This document shows, in pieces, positions 1-12,859 of a stretch of 64,000 nt of DNA. Numbering within the stretch: position 1 is the stretch's first letter; every line of letters starts with the position of its first letter. This stretch comes from Prostheceraeus crozeri (Eukaryota; Platyhelminthes; Polycladida; Euryleptidae): positions 1 through 64,000 of the forward strand of contig CAJQUW010016871.1 of NCBI GenBank assembly GCA_907163375.1, written 5' to 3'. Below the pieces are notes generated by a model. That model was not told the origin of the DNA. It ran no database searches and saw only the letters and a list, made by a program, of their open reading frames with translations. The position numbers were made by a program, and so were the translations under genes.

Positions 1-1451
1 CCGTGTAGTCAAAAGTCCAATTGGACTCTGGGCATTTGTTACAAAATACCAAATATTTTATTTTTGAATTGAAAAACAAATAAGAGGAGAGGTATACAAC
101 GAATAATTGTCTAAAGAACAATTTACTCACACAAATTTATTCAAAGTGAAGTCCATTGGCCTGTATACATCGGTCTATTCTGTTGGCCCAATCACGAAAT
201 GCAGTAGTGAAATGATGATGATCGATAATTTTCAATTTCTTGGGTGATCTTATTTCTTAAATTATTGAGATTAGCAAATCGTTCTCCAGGAGTAAACACT
301 TTGTCTTTCAAATAGGACCAAAGAAAATGAATCACACACAGTCAAATCCGGAGAACGTGCTGGCCATTCGACTGGCCCTCTTCGGCCGATCCATCGTTTT
401 TGCAAATGCTGATCTATCAAGTTTCTCACATCTGCTGCAGAATGGCATGAAGCCCCATCTTGCTGAAAAGATCATATCTCTTCAGTACGACGAGTAAAAT
501 TATTGTATTACAAGTGGAACAACAACATTGTCTATGTATCTTTCCATGTTTATAGTCTTCCCTTGAATAATGTAAGAAGCAAGACCTCTGCATGAAACCA
601 GAGCCCAAACTGTTAAAGATCTTGTAGTGCAACTTTTATTTGCAATGCGAACGTAGGGATTTTCAATTGACCAGCAGTTGTAAATTGTGTTTGTTCACTT
701 GCCCATTTAATTGACACGAGCACTCATCACTGAATGTAATTTTTCTCAAGTAAGCAGGGTCATTTTGCAAAATGTTTTTCATAATTTGACAGAACTCCAA
801 TCTTCTGTCATCGTCGGCATCGTGCAATTCTTGCGAACAAGTAGGCTTGTAAGGATGGGGATGTAGTTTTTTATGTAAAATGTTAAAAGCACTTCCATCT
901 GCAAGCAGTGCAGTTTCATCTGCAATGTCATCAATTGACAATGTAGGATCATTTGGAATCAGTTGCCTGGTTTCTTCAACCTTGTCGTCTCCACTTGCAG
1001 TGACTGGTCTTCCTGATCTTGGAAGATGTTTTATGACTGATCCAGTTTCCAAAAGTAAATCTCTTAAAAAGTACAACGTACTCTTTGCTGGGCAGTCCTT
1101 ATTGAACATGTCTCTATATTTTTCTGCTACTTGTGCAGGACTTTTAAATGAAATCATCCAAGACGCCAAATATACTTTTTCTTCAATCGGTAAATCACCC
1201 ATCACGCACAGCAGCTAATGTTGCAATCACAAATGCTACAGACCCGCGCCGTACGATTTCTCTACCTTCCTATTATGATTCGAAATTATTCAAATTCAAA
1301 TTGCTACGCAGGCGTATTGATTTTTGTTCGCCTTCGGATGACTAGCACAATACATCCCAACGCGTGGCTGACTGCTAGCTATTTGTTTTTCAATTCAAAT
1401 AAAATATTTGTGTAACATTGCCCAGAGTCCAAGGACTTTTTGACTACCCGG
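1..1451 (-). mobile_element. Decayed Tc1/mariner-superfamily (DD41D-type) element with long TIRs
   Basis: The first ~80 bases and the last ~75 bases form an imperfect terminal inverted repeat: the left begins CCGTGTAGTCAAAAGTCC, and the right read in reverse begins CCGGGTAGTCAAAAAGTCC. Both arms continue through a shared TTGAATTGAAAAACAAATA block. A TA follows the right end at 1452-1453, as expected for a TA target duplication; the left TA would lie just outside the window. The interior encodes a broken transposase on the minus strand. The sequence after the right TA is a LINE 3' coding end, so this element probably landed in that LINE. Boundaries are well supported on the right and limited by the window edge on the left. 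Confidence 0.85.
137..1205 (-). pseudogene. Transposase pseudogene, IS630/Tc1/mariner superfamily, DD41D spacing
   Basis: The N-terminal 180 codons (1205-663) are open: a helix-turn-helix region containing PRSGRPVT, then the first catalytic Asp in TFSDEC. The frame then breaks twice near 665 and 620. Downstream, other frames recover VSCRGLASYI, the second Asp in FQQDGA, WIGRRGPVEWPARSPDL and the third Asp in DLTVCDSF, ending in GLHFE and a stop at 137-139. I count 41 residues between the second and third Asp, which points to the DD41D group rather than DD34D mariners or DD34E Tc1. All three Asp are visible, but at least two frameshifts make it inactive. The ATG at 1205 follows no better upstream start and lies about 245 bases inside the right TIR. 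Confidence 0.8.
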
Positions 1452-1452
1452 T

Positions 1453-1863
1453 ATGTTGAAGATCCTACGTATACTAAATCATGACGATCTATGGTTTGTA
1501 TTCAAAGGTGTTATTCAAAGTGTTCTGATGTATTGTACATGCTTATTCGGCATATTAGACACTGAATATTTAAATTTCATCGATCGCCTATTTAAGCGAG
1601 CGCGTAAATTGATATGCCTATTCCAATATAATTGTAGAAACTTTCCGTCAACTTTTCATGAAGAACGTTTGGTGGCCTTCCGATCATTGTTTTACAAATG
1701 TCAAGCTGAGAATCACCCTTTATACTCCATTGTACCGTGTTATGACTCTAAAAGACTAAAAGTTCAATTTTGTCGAACATCTTTGAGACAAAATTGTTTT
1801 GTTATTATGTCAACGTTGGGAATCAATAAATTGACTGATCTCATTTGTGCTGTTCCTTCATGA
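1453..1863 (+). pseudogene. C-terminal remnant of a non-LTR retrotransposon ORF2
   Basis: An open frame of 136 codons resembles the region after the RT palm and thumb in CR1/jockey-like LINEs: KGVIQSVLMYCTCLFG, a conserved block in which the thumb is followed by FIDRLFKRARKLIC, then FRSLFYKCQAENHPLYSIVP and a basic tail. It has no RT catalytic motif because the DD41D element (1-1451) interrupts or abuts it at a TA. The start codon at 1453 is fortuitous. A related but different copy lies at 31060-31935, sharing the arrangement of a HRIIC/RKLIC motif, a PLHVL/PLYSI motif and a short C-terminal tail. The LINE's 3' end is not marked by a clear tail here. Confidence 0.6.
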
Positions 1864-4800
1864 CCTGTATCCTATCTTGACGCTTGAAATTTTTGATTTT
1901 CATTTGGTAAATATATACATTATTCTATTCTATACATATGCCTACATGTGTATCGTAGTGATTATTAACGTAGGTGTATATATACAACTTGCAATTTCAG
2001 AACACACCAAAAAATGGCAGACTTACAGATCTAGCTGATTACATCACAATTCGTTGTACTGTATCGGCCGTTAGACGAATCGAATACCTTTTATGATGAG
2101 TCTGACACCTTTGTTGCAATATTTTTATTTAAGCATTTAACAGAAGCTTAATAATCAAATTTTGATCAATTTAGAAAAGCTGTTTCTTCAACCGAAATTT
2201 ATATTTATCATGAATTGAAAATGTCCAAAATAACTACGTTACATTTAGTTTATGATATTGGCTACATAAAAAACAATGATTTTTTATGGGTGTGCGCTGG
2301 ACTCACCTGCTAGCACCAAAAATTTTCGAGGTCATGCTGAAGCAAATATTAGTAGGCCTTTAGGTGAATTATAGCTTGTCAAAATAAAGATAGCCTACAT
2401 ATTAGCAAGAGGAGCAACAGCGGGGTATTCACAGCGAAATAATAAAAATTCTGAGAGATTTCGTGGCCAAAAATGATTTGTCATGAACTTGAATAATCGA
2501 ATTTTCGCCACTTCTGTCACGCTTTCCTCACCGCCAAGAATTGGCCGTGGTTTCCAAGAAATTTCACCATCATGACACACAGAAATTGAAAGTTTGAATT
2601 GAATAATTTTTTAATGCAATAATAATCGAATTATGTTCTCCTTTGGATAAATTAGGCCTATCTGCTGATGTGTGTCTGATACCCTGAGTAAAACTCCCTA
2701 ATGGCAACTGCTTTTCTTTTCTAAACAAGCCCAGTGAATTTCCGTCATAAAAAATGCCATTCATGTCTATTACTTTCTTGGAGGAGGAATAATGAAAATA
2801 TTTCATTAGGAAGTTGCTTTTGATCAGCCCTATATATGTGCATTTTTGTCAACATCGTGAAGCAGTATGAGGCAATCAGTATTCAGTAGTCTATACTGCA
2901 CTATGAAATGCTTAATACCGATGTCAGATGAACATGTACGGTGGAATTAATTGATAATTATTCTCAACGTCTAGACATAAACTTGAATGAACAGCACTCG
3001 AAATTTAATTGGCGCAAGTGATCAAACCAAAAGTGAAACGTTTTGTGGTTTATTCTATATAGCTTTATAATACAAATTTCGGTTGAAGACCTTTTGTGAA
3101 TTGATGCATCCTATGATGTTCCAACCGATGAAATCAAATCTGCGTCCCAAATGCTTTCATCTTCATCTGAATGTTTCGTGTTGCTTTCCTTTTTCTGTTG
3201 TGAATATAATTTTACTTTTCAGTGATTTGCCGAAAGCCGAGGAACTATTGTATTAATTGCTCAATATATTCGAATGCAATTAATGCAAAGTATCTGCAGC
3301 TTAAGGCTGGAGCGTCATTAATCATTTTTCATTATTTTCATCACTAACAAAAACAGTCATTTACGTGATACATCAATAATTTAGTGACAACATTCAGAAT
3401 TTAACTATTTCTTCATAAGTTATCTCAACACGGATCATCAAATGCTGCTATTGATCATAGAAGGAAATACAAGGGAATACTCTTATGTAAGAAGAAAATG
3501 AGATGTTGGGATGTCAATAAAAAAATTATTAAATTTCACATAGGATGCTTTCATAATCAGATGAAAAAATTAGGACTAAAATAGTATATAATGTAGATAA
3601 GGTCCATCAGGTTTCCAACATACATTCATGAATGGAACTGTAAACCTGATCAATGAATGTATGCACAATTGGTTATCAATATGAAAATGAAGCATTTCTA
3701 GATTCGATACAAAGATTTTCAGATGTTCAGTGGGCAAAAGTTTGTAAACACGTTCATATACTGTACATTAATACAATCATAAGTCCCCCCTTAAATCGCA
3801 TAGAGTGGTTTGTAGTCGTCTATTAAGTACTTAATAATCAATTAATTTCTATGCCAAATCAAAATCTAGCATTTTAACCATAGAAATAGATCTTCATCTC
3901 ACGTTTTTGTCTTCCAGATGTCTACAGATAACTATGTAATTTTTCACTACTTCATAGGTGTCATAGCTATTCAGTCCCTTCTATTCAATATTTCAATACC
4001 ATTCTGTTGTCAATTGCGATATCAAATAAAACTGCTTATGAAAACTGGCGAAAAAGTAATATCATAGCTGTCGCCACAAATCAACCATTGATTCCATGCT
4101 TATCCCTTATATACTTACTTTGTGCGATCCTATCGAATTTCAACCGTTTTGCGTCCAAACTTTAGCATGCATCAAAGCGATCTTCATACAGAAGATAAAA
4201 AGCATACGTCTAGCCTATATAATATCAATGTGAAAGGTTGAGATTTCATGAAGACATGAGGCGTCTGCATCTCTTTATCTGTTAGGTGGGCCTTATTCAC
4301 CTGATTTGTACCCTGAAAGCAATTGAAATCAAAAATCAATGTTGCGTAAATTTGAATTATTGAGAGCCCCAGTACCATTTTCACAAGAGGAAAACGAGTT
4401 TGCATTTGCCTTGAATTCACAGAAGTCTTCCGATAATAGGCTACTCTCCTCTTCTTGGTATAAAGATCTCATCAAAACATTGACAGCAGTATTAAAGCTT
4501 CCAGATCTTCCGTGGAAGAAGATTCTTAATTGCATTAACATAAATCGCTGACAATTGTGACGCTCTTCCCGAGAAGTAGTTTCATACCTGTCTACATAGC
4601 ATAGTTGAGCCTGTTCCTCTATTTTACTCATTAATCAATTGATTTAATGATTAATGATTGAATAATTTATGAAGAATGGCGTTTGATGTTCACAGAATTT
4701 CAGTTTATTTAAGTTACTTTCGATAGTCAGTCAAGTAAAAGCATGCATCTTCTAATCCATATGAAATCTGCATCTAATCAAGTATTCTCATTATTCATCC

Positions 4801-5550
4801 CTCCCTTTGACTGCTCATTATATTGAGGAGAATGAAAAATTCATACCATCAGTAGCAACATCACAAGAATATATTTCATGACATGTTGCATTTTATCAAA
4901 ACGAAAGCATAAATTGATATTAAATGGTATTAAATGAATTTTGATGCCAACAAACTGAAATATTATCAACACGAACCCTTTTTGGATCAAAAACTTTTAC
5001 AGAACGTTGTACAAAATCATACAAATTGCGCAAACAGTAATTCAATAGAGAACAAAAATTCTAAACTTGACAAAAACAGGAAAATGCAAAATTTACGCAC
5101 AATGAAGACTGTAAAATGCGATATTTGTAAAGGAAGCTTACAATCCATAGTCATTTTCAATTATAACTGAACGTACCGATCACAACTCTGTATTTACAAA
5201 AGTGAATGATTCCTTAAACACACAGTAATTTCATCTGCGAAAGAGCTGTTTCCACCAAACATTTCATTTGAAAAAATTGTACATATACAATCTATACAGG
5301 AAGAAAGTCATCACCAAGAATCATGATTCCTCCCTGCCCAATTTGTGATGAATATAGAGGTATATGACGACAACAATGCTGGATATGTTCATTTATTCGA
5401 CGGATAAAGAAGAAAATTGCGAGCAAGAATCAATATAATTACAATTGAAACTTGCACTCATGTTATCTCAGTTTGCTATAGCTTCAAAAGAACACATTGT
5501 TCATCTGGAATGACTTTAAGACAAAGACGAATAAATAGTGCAATATAACA
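1864..5550. other. No recognised feature
   Basis: AT-rich sequence without an ORF that resembles a known family. Short ORFs (for example 4329-4631 minus and 4934-5170 plus) show no domain, no splice context and no bias I can see. Treated as intergenic or decayed repeat. Confidence 0.5.
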
Positions 5551-5553
5551 CTA

Positions 5554-5984
5554 GGTGACATGCCACGCTCAATTATGCGTAATTCACGCGTCAACTACGC
5601 GTAATTACACATGACCCCAGACATCCGTGGTTACGCATGACATTTGTGTAACATTTGTCGGCAGTCCTGTTACGTAGACTTTGCGTCTCATGTGTCTTAA
5701 ACAATGTGATAGGACCTCAATTTCATGCTCAGGGAAGACAGAACATGCTTAGCGGTTCATCCGTGGTTCAAGCGGCAACGCAGACAACCGTAGACGACGC
5801 GCAAACTATAAACGCTCGCCCGCGCGTATTCATAAACATTTCCCATGTTTTAACAGCATCAGATCAAGTAATTTCTGACTCTTAGTGCAGCGCGTATGTA
5901 CGCGGGTAGAAGAATAGAATGTCCTTAACCACGGATGTTTGGGGTGTTCCGTTATTACGCGTGAATTACGCGTGGCATGTCACC
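5554..5984. mobile_element. MITE family A, copy 1
   Basis: A 431-bp element with long imperfect TIRs. Both ends read GGTGACATGCCACGC inward, and similarity continues through GCGTAATTCACGCG and ACATCCGTGGTTA for about 75 bases. TA flanks both ends (5552-5553 and 5985-5986), consistent with a TA target duplication. A wider reading with CACTA...TAGTG ends is possible for this copy but fails in copy 2. It has no coding capacity. Most of its interior is nearly identical to copy 2 at 15801-16277, which establishes it as a mobile family. Confidence 0.85.
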
Positions 5985-6484
5985 TAGTGAACCGCAAGAC
6001 ATCAAATGAATAAAAACAATATCAAATGCACAGGACTTGCAATCGACGAAAACTTGCAATTCATAATTGAATATTTGAGAAATTCTCAACGCAGATAGGA
6101 AAGTAATGTGCGACTTAGAATAATTGATTTATTTATGCTTTTCCATCTTTTTGTCTGGAGCCTGAATGTTTGGCCTTTAATTTGCAAAAAATTTGTTATT
6201 AACAAATGCTAGAACACATCTTCTCCCGGTTTTGTCGTTACAATATATTTCTGACAAAGTTTATCTTAGATATTTCTGGTACCTGATCGAATTTCGACTT
6301 CTGAATAACATACATCCAAAAAGCTGACAATTCTTCCAGGCGATCTGAAGCAGTTTGAAAGCTTGTTTATGGCTGAGTGTTTTGCGCTTGGTGAAAAGCA
6401 CTGGCACTGAAAATCAGTCAGCGCACAGAGTGCTACTTGAAAATTTTCAAGACATTTTAAACTCGCGGCTGATTCCTCCACTTT

Positions 6485-6955
6485 GCATCTGACGCAGAGG
6501 TGTCTATAGTCCACTGTGCATCTGACGCGGAAGTGCTTATAGGTCACTGCTTATCTGACGCACAGTTGCTTGTAGCTCACTGTGCACCAGACGCAGAGGT
6601 GTGTATAGTCCACACTGCATCTGACGCAGAGGTGTGTATAGTCCACTGTGCATCTGACGCAGAGGTGTGTATAGTCCACTGTTCACGTCAGGTAATTGTA
6701 GTTCATCGACATCTGAGTACATCTGACGCTCAGGTGCTTGTAGTTCAATGTGGATCTAAAGCAGAGGTGTTTATAGTTATCAATGGATATGACGATGTTG
6801 ATAGTTCAGTGTGCTTCTGACGTACAGGTGCTTGCTGTTCTCTGTGTATCTGGCGCAAATGTGCTTACAGTTCATTGCATATTTGATGCAGAAGTGTTTG
6901 CAGTCCACTGTGCATCTGACTGAGATGTGATTATAGTTCACAGTGCATCTGATGT
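6485..6955. repeat. 33-bp minisatellite (about 14 degenerate units)
   Basis: Tandem units of about 33 bp share the core CATCTGACGCAGAGGTGT plus ATAGTCCACTGTG. The units at 6590-6680 are the most uniform, and both flanks decay. Because 33 is a multiple of 3, both strands stay open over part of the array, giving 11-residue repeats on the plus strand (VHCASDAEVCI) and on the minus strand (SGLYTPLRQMH). I see no start, splice or domain evidence for a protein. If the host gene ending at 7371 has a long 3' UTR, the array would lie in it. Confidence 0.85.
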
Positions 6956-7370
6956 TCACGCTACACTGTTTTCAGGCTCTGAAAATGTTTGATTCACAAT
7001 GCATAGGTAGTATTCTGAAGCCAAGTTCCTCTTTTTCTGAATTTCAATGTCATAATCAGAATTGTCAGTCCATAACCAATGTGTCATGTTTACAGTTACG
7101 TCATTTAACTTTTTATGAATAAATGCTGAATACAAAATTACGTCGCAGAACAATGCAAATTGCAATCAAATGCTCCCATTGACATTTGTGTCAACCAAAG
7201 AATAATACGGATATGGTAATCTTTCCGATCTCATCAACTAAGGCAGATTTCAATGAATAAAAACGGATGATATCTGAATGCGACGACGGATACCTCTGAT
7301 ATTGATTTCTTGTAAGAGAAGAAGAATCGCGAATTGGGATCAGTAAATGGAATTCTTGCAATGTCAGTAT

Positions 7371-7810
7371 TCATGGATTCTTATAGATACAGAGTTCCGT
7401 CCTGCGTCCTCCGCAGATGAGAACTTTCCCGCCTGCAGAGATAAAAGTCGCCTCCGGTTTCCCTGCATCTGCATATGTAAATGCGTTTCCATTCCTGTCA
7501 CAATAATCAGACCTACCCAGCTTTTGCTGCACCTCATCGTCAGCAAGGGAGCTGACCACTGCCACGTACTTTGCTCCGACGGCACCTCGATACTGACGGA
7601 TTCTGCGGATCTTTGTGCCGCCAAATAAGGGCTCCAGAGCTTCGCACACGTCTTTGAAGCTCATCCACCCGGCGTGGATGGACGGCAGCTGGCACTTCAC
7701 GAATTTGTTCGATTCATCCCACTCATATTCGGTGATGATTCCCACCGCAGGATGGGAGGTGTCAGGAGTGAAATTGTCGGGATGGTACTGAATGGACAAC
7801 TTCTCACCAC
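7371..7810 (-). CDS. Host gene exon C: unknown domain, terminal coding exon
   Basis: The open frame is preceded by a good acceptor (polypyrimidine, TTCTTTCAG, then GTGGTGAGAAG), so the exon starts at 7810 rather than at the upstream ATG. The first two bases complete a codon begun in the previous exon (phase 1), matching the donor of exon B at 17615. The 146 remaining codons end at a TGA at 7371. It is richer in G+C than its surroundings, and the segment PSIHAGWMSFKDVCEALEPL looks like folded protein, but I do not recognise the domain. An internal GTAGGT at 7516-7511 could be an alternative donor, in which case translation would run into a further exon. The 9.8-kb intron upstream is packed with mobile elements. 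Confidence 0.7.
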
Positions 7811-7859
7811 CTGAAAGAATGAAGTGACAAGCAATCTCAGTGAAGGACATCGTCCCTTA

Positions 7860-9255
7860 GAACCATGAATCTTTTGTATGAAATATTGTTCTATTCGATG
7901 CATTTCAACCTCATCAGATGAATTCAAATCATGTAATTATTTCGATTCTTATTAGAAAGCCATTTTGCTAATTATCTATCAATAGTCATTAATATCGCTG
8001 ATAATCTTGCATTATTCAACAGGCAAGATTCTACAAAATGAGTTCTTCAATTTATAATATATGATAGCACATGAATTCATTGCTATAAGTAGCATGTTTA
8101 GGGGTCACTTTTGCAATTTTAACCAGCAGAACAAAACGTCGTCATTGGACCTACCCTCAACTTTGCCTGATTCAATTCGTCAATGATTCACGATTTGATA
8201 AGAAAACGTTGTCACATTCTTGATGCTATCTTTTGAATTTCCCATTATAAATGAGATAAATCCAAGAACGTGAAGAATTACTTCTTATTTATCTAAATCC
8301 CTTTCCATAGATGTGCTCCTAAGCATCTGATCAGAATGCACGATTTGTAATTCCATTAGGCTTTGTGAGAGGAACTTATTGAAATTTGAATGAGCAGAAA
8401 TTCAGAAATTTCACACTGAATTTTTGACAATTGAATTCATTTGAAATTCAAATGCGCCCCAACTTTGAATGTCTACACTAAAAATGCAATTAGTTAGGTT
8501 GTTGTACAACAAAGACATGACATAAAGCAGGTAATTTAGCGGCCTCAATGCACCCCTAGCACCCTTGAATCAAAGAAACATCAAGAATTGAGGAATCAAA
8601 CTCACTGGAGTCAGAGTTAGGTCGACATGCGTGCCGACTATATATAGTTGTCGACAACATTTTCCTCATTAAATCAACGCCTTTAGGACTGCATTGACTG
8701 CATTAATTCAAAAGAAACTTTGCATGAAAAATGCCAAACTTGTCTAAGCTGAAATTCAAAAGTCGCTTAGTTAATAGAGAGAAGAGAGAAAACCCTTATA
8801 TTTCATATTTGAAAATCATGCAATCAAGTTACGGCACAGTAAATTCGTTTGAGTTTAAACGCTTAATGGCACAGATAACTAGTAATAGTCAAAATAAGTA
8901 TGCGAGATGTTTAATGAGAAAAAGTTACATGCATAATAATACTGAAAAAAGAAAATGCAAAAGTGTACAAGCTTCATGTGTGTATGAATACAATAAATTC
9001 GAGAGTTAATTTTCTTCCTCCATAACAGGCCTTGAAGAAAAGCTTTTAGCAACGGCACAAGCCTAAGGGAAATAAGCACATGCTCTTTTATTCGTTATAC
9101 AAACATACAGCCTCAGTTGTCCACTTATAGGAAGTCGTACAGGAACCATTTCATGCAGTGGATGAGATGGATTACTTTCACATGAATTTGAAAATTTGAC
9201 AGCTTACTCCTCAAAGAACGGCGTAATAGAACGGAATGACCGACAGCTACAATCG
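7860..9255. other. Intronic sequence, no recognised feature
   Basis: Begins upstream of exon C. It contains a small plus-strand ORF (8731-9009, 92 codons, Lys/Arg/Ser-rich) with no recognisable domain. Nothing else is supported. Confidence 0.4.
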
Positions 9256-9259
9256 GTCC

Positions 9260-10330
9260 CATACATCAACCGATGAGCACGTTTTTGAAGCGCTCTAATT
9301 TACACAAAAGCATTTTTGGTAGGTTATCGTAAGTAGGAGAGGCGTATTCTCTTTTTAACAAAACATTCTTCAGACATCTAATAATATATAACCGTTGTGA
9401 AGCACGTTTTAGTAAATCGCTTATTTGGTCACTCCATGACAAATTTTCAGAAAATGTAAATCCAAGTACACGGAGTACAGAAACTCTGCGAAAACAATGC
9501 AAAAGTGCATTATTCAGCACTTGGTCCTTGGATCTTTGAATAACCAGTCCTTGACATCTCACATGATTGAGAATAAGTCCATTCGAAAACTATTCTGTAG
9601 TGGTAGCTGATGACACAATAATCTGTTGCGAAGAGCTAACAATTCTTTCAATGATAGTCAAATCATCAGCATACTTCACTGAGGGAATAAAGTCTGTATG
9701 AAAATTTATGGTGGACATGAAATGAAGGAAGCGAACAAGAAAGGACTAAGAACTAATCCTTGCGGCACACCTGAACTAGTATGCACTAAAGACCTGAGAG
9801 TTCCATGACTCATTCTGACTCTGAAGCATCTGTCAGTCAAATACGATTTAAGCCATGCGTAGAACCTAGCGACATTTAAAAAGTTCAGAAGTCGGTGAAA
9901 ATGTAGTCGATCAAATGCCTTTGAAATGTCCAGGCCAATTACATGCACTGCCACAGTATTCATTTCATCCATAAAAGCAGTCACATGATCATAAGTTTCC
10001 ACTTGACGTAGAACCGAAAGGCCTGTAAGCATGCTGATTTCTAGCGCACAAAGAGAACAGCTGATCTTTAATATGAGATAACACAACACGTTCAAAAACT
10101 TTGGCAATAACAAATGTCACGGAGATAGGGTGGAAATTACTGATCAGAGAGGTCTCGACTTTTTTGGAATCGGCTGTACAAAAGAAAGCTTGAATACGTC
10201 GGGGAAAGTTTGTGATCGAATCGATTGACTGAAGATTCTACACAGTGGAGAAGATGAAAGATATGCACCCATGTTCAAAGTCTGGATGAGATGAGATCAG
10301 GTCCACAGTTCTTTCGGGTGTCCAACCTCA
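9260..10330 (-). pseudogene. Degenerate non-LTR retrotransposon reverse transcriptase
   Basis: Reading from 10330 downward in changing frames gives the order of a CR1/jockey-type RT: SFVQPIPKKSRP, then NFHPISVTFVIAKVFERV, then motif A in VIGLDISKAFDRL, motif B in SSGVPQGLVLSPFLF, motif C in KYADDLTII (about 9680-9650), then LGFTFSENLSWSDQ and LLKRASQRLYIIRCLK. At least three frameshifts separate these blocks. The YADD catalytic motif survives in sequence but not in a continuous frame. It lies in the intron between host exons B and C, in the same orientation as the gene. There is no clear 3' tail, and the 5' half (endonuclease, ORF1) is missing. Confidence 0.8.
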
Positions 10331-11578
10331 TGCTCTGATATCTGAAAATTCCACTGATCGTCAGAAGGTTCAATTAATCGATGTCAAGCGATGAATTAAG
10401 GTTCTTTTGAAATTCACTTGTGAATGCATTTATCATGTCATCAATACTGGAAAATTGAATTCCTCTCTGGAATTCCATGGAGAATCAAATTATTCGCTCT
10501 TGATATTCTACTTTGTATTTCTTCCATACAAAGCTCAAAGCCCTTCTCTATACATCTCATAGTGAATTTCACTTCCTTTTGTGTTGTCCCCCAATGATAG
10601 ATTAGCTGCCAAAAATATCTTCAAGTCCGAGCTTTCGCGAGCCGGCTCGCATTGTCAAGGTTTGATAGGAATGAGGGCACGCTAATCGTCTGGATATTTC
10701 ATGTTTTCAATTAAGTGCTGGTCGGTTCTTCAATATGATTGGCTTCTGAAAGCCTTGCCTCTATCGGTGATCTGCATCTGTCAATAATTTCTAGCTGGAA
10801 GTCTCGGATCGCCAGATGTCCATGATGATATTATCTTCGTGCTCTGCCAATGCGCTTGTGCTCATTATATCGGAAATTGAAAGGTCTGACCTACATGTAT
10901 ATAGCTGCCATGACACAGCTTGTAAGTAAACCGATGCACTGAATGTTTATTACTTTAATTATGTTTACTGTTAAAAGTACACACCAAACGATCACAGACT
11001 CCGCAATGGTCATGTTTCCTATTTTCCTTGCGACTGAGAAATTGTTTGAGACTAGAGGCAGGCTAGCTTCCCAATTTTATCGGCAAATCATAGTTCTTGA
11101 TGATTTTATTGATTATCTTCGTGCAACTGTTATTGATAAATTTCATCGAGAAGAAGACTTTCTCTTTTTCAATGGTTTCCGAATGCTTTTTCACTTGTTT
11201 GGCATTGAGGTTCACATTTCGGAAGCCATTTTTATGCAGCCTCTTCTTGACTCTTTCTTCTCTACATCATTTCCAACACAAGTCATATCCTGTTTCATCC
11301 TTCCAACTTCCATCGAAAGTTTGTCATGATCTTGGCGCACTGTCATAATTGAAATTTCAATGGCTCAATTCTTTCACAGAGAGTTTGTTTTCCATTTGTT
11401 TCAAATCATTTTTCAACGCATTTGTCACTGACAACCGCGACTCCTCGATCAGAGCTTTCAGCTCGGAAAAAAGAGTTAATGACACATCCAGAACTCATTG
11501 ATAATACATCATTTTTGTGAAAAAGTGCCATATTTTCTTTAAAAAAGTGTCCAGAAGTCGTCATCACATCGACAGCTA

Positions 11579-12857
11579 CGAAGGGCGTACCAAAAGTTCG
11601 TGACGTTTGATTACTGGGGTTTCAATTCGACCTTTTTCTTTGACCATTGATCGTTGTCATGTTGTATTGATCATGTGCATTGCCTGTGAGGTATTATCTT
11701 TTCATCGGTAACCTATAGAGATACGAACTGAAGCCGGTAACTAGTGAAGCAATTTTACTTTTGTCAGCATGATGGACTTCAGAAATGGTGGCTGGAGATC
11801 TTGTCTGATTTTTCTGTCCAAGTAACGGGAAACAACAACCCGAACGGCTGAGCGTCAAAAACAGTCTTCGAGACAATGCTACTACAAGAGCGACAATCAA
11901 GCAAATGGTCCCAGAGGACGGAAGTCATTGGAAGACAGTGAACGCAGTGGTCATCCATCCAGTCAAGCCAGCGAAGAAAATGAAGATTTGGTTTGGCAGC
12001 TGATCCAGTATGACAGACATCAACATTTCATGAACTGGAGGAAAAGTCAGGCCTGCTGTCGCGTGGGACTCTTGAGCGTATCTTCCATGACCGCCTTGAG
12101 TTGTCCAAGATTTCGGCTCGTTGGGTGCCACGTCTGCTGACTGCAGAACAAAAAGGCACCTCGGGTCACCAACTCCTCTATTGTTCTTGGTCTTCTGGAA
12201 GACCATGACGAAGGGTTTTGGAGGAGATTCATCACGGTTGATGGATCTGCTTCATGCCATAATAGAGACGAAAAGAAAAATGAATGCAATGGATAATGCG
12301 AGGTGAGCAGCCACCGGATCACGCCTAGACAACATTTTCTGCAGGCAAGTTCCAGGTGACAGTCTTTTGGGATTGCGAAGGTGTGATTCATGTTGACTAC
12401 AGCCCTCCTGATCACACAATCAACCCCGAATACTACAGCAGCCCCTCACAGATCGTGCTCAAAAAGACATTGCCGTAAAAAAGACATGAAAAGATTTCGC
12501 GACGTCCTTCATGTCTGCAGCATAACGCAGGGGACCAAGGAGCGAAACAAAAACGATGACCACAATCAAGCAGCTGAAGTGGCAACTGCTTCCTCTCCCA
12601 CTGTATTCCCCTGACTTGACCTCTAGTGACTTTCATCTATTCGGTCGGATGAAGTAGGCAAGCGGGGTATTCAATGGTGAAAGAGAGAAAAAGAGCACAG
12701 AAAGCTTCATTCGAGAAATTTCATTCGAGGACTGGCTTGAAGAAGGAATGAAGAAACTTGTGAAGAGATGGGAGATATGTTTAGATATGCACTTGCGCCA
12801 AAATGGACGTCTACAGATAGGAAAGACAAACGTCACGAACTTTTGATACGCCCCTCG
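11579..12857 (+). mobile_element. Full-length but dead mariner (DD34D type) with TIRs and TA duplication
   Basis: A 1279-bp element, the usual mariner length. The left end reads CGAAGGGCGTACCAAAAG and the right end in reverse reads CGAGGGGCGTATCAAAAG. Both continue TTCGTGACGTTT, giving TIRs of about 30 bp. TA lies on both sides (11577-11578 and 12858-12859). The interior encodes a fragmented mariner transposase on the plus strand. The element sits in the exon B-exon C intron of the host gene. Confidence 0.93.
11700..12660 (+). pseudogene. Mariner transposase pseudogene
   Basis: Recognisable blocks in shifting frames: LEDSERSGHPSSQASEEN (linker after the second HTH), ISARWVPRLLTAEQKG, the first catalytic position in ITVDGS (the usual DE is DG), FQVTVFWDCEGVIHVDY, PEYYSSPSQIVLKK, the second catalytic region in LQHNAGDQGAKQ (the expected HDNA is altered) and the third in LYSPDLTSSDFHLFG. 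The N-terminal HTH part (11700-11900) is barely readable. Several stops and frameshifts, plus changed residues at the first and second catalytic positions, make it non-functional. It is closest in style to SETMAR/Hsmar-like mariners, but I cannot assign a subfamily. Confidence 0.85.
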
Positions 12858-12859
12858 TA

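Noticed and set aside
6500-6820. Repeat protein encoded by the 33-bp array
   Set aside because: Openness follows from unit length; both strands are open and no start, splice or flanking domain supports translation.
6485-6955. CRISPR-like array
   Set aside because: Units are contiguous tandem repeats without unique spacers, in a eukaryotic sequence.
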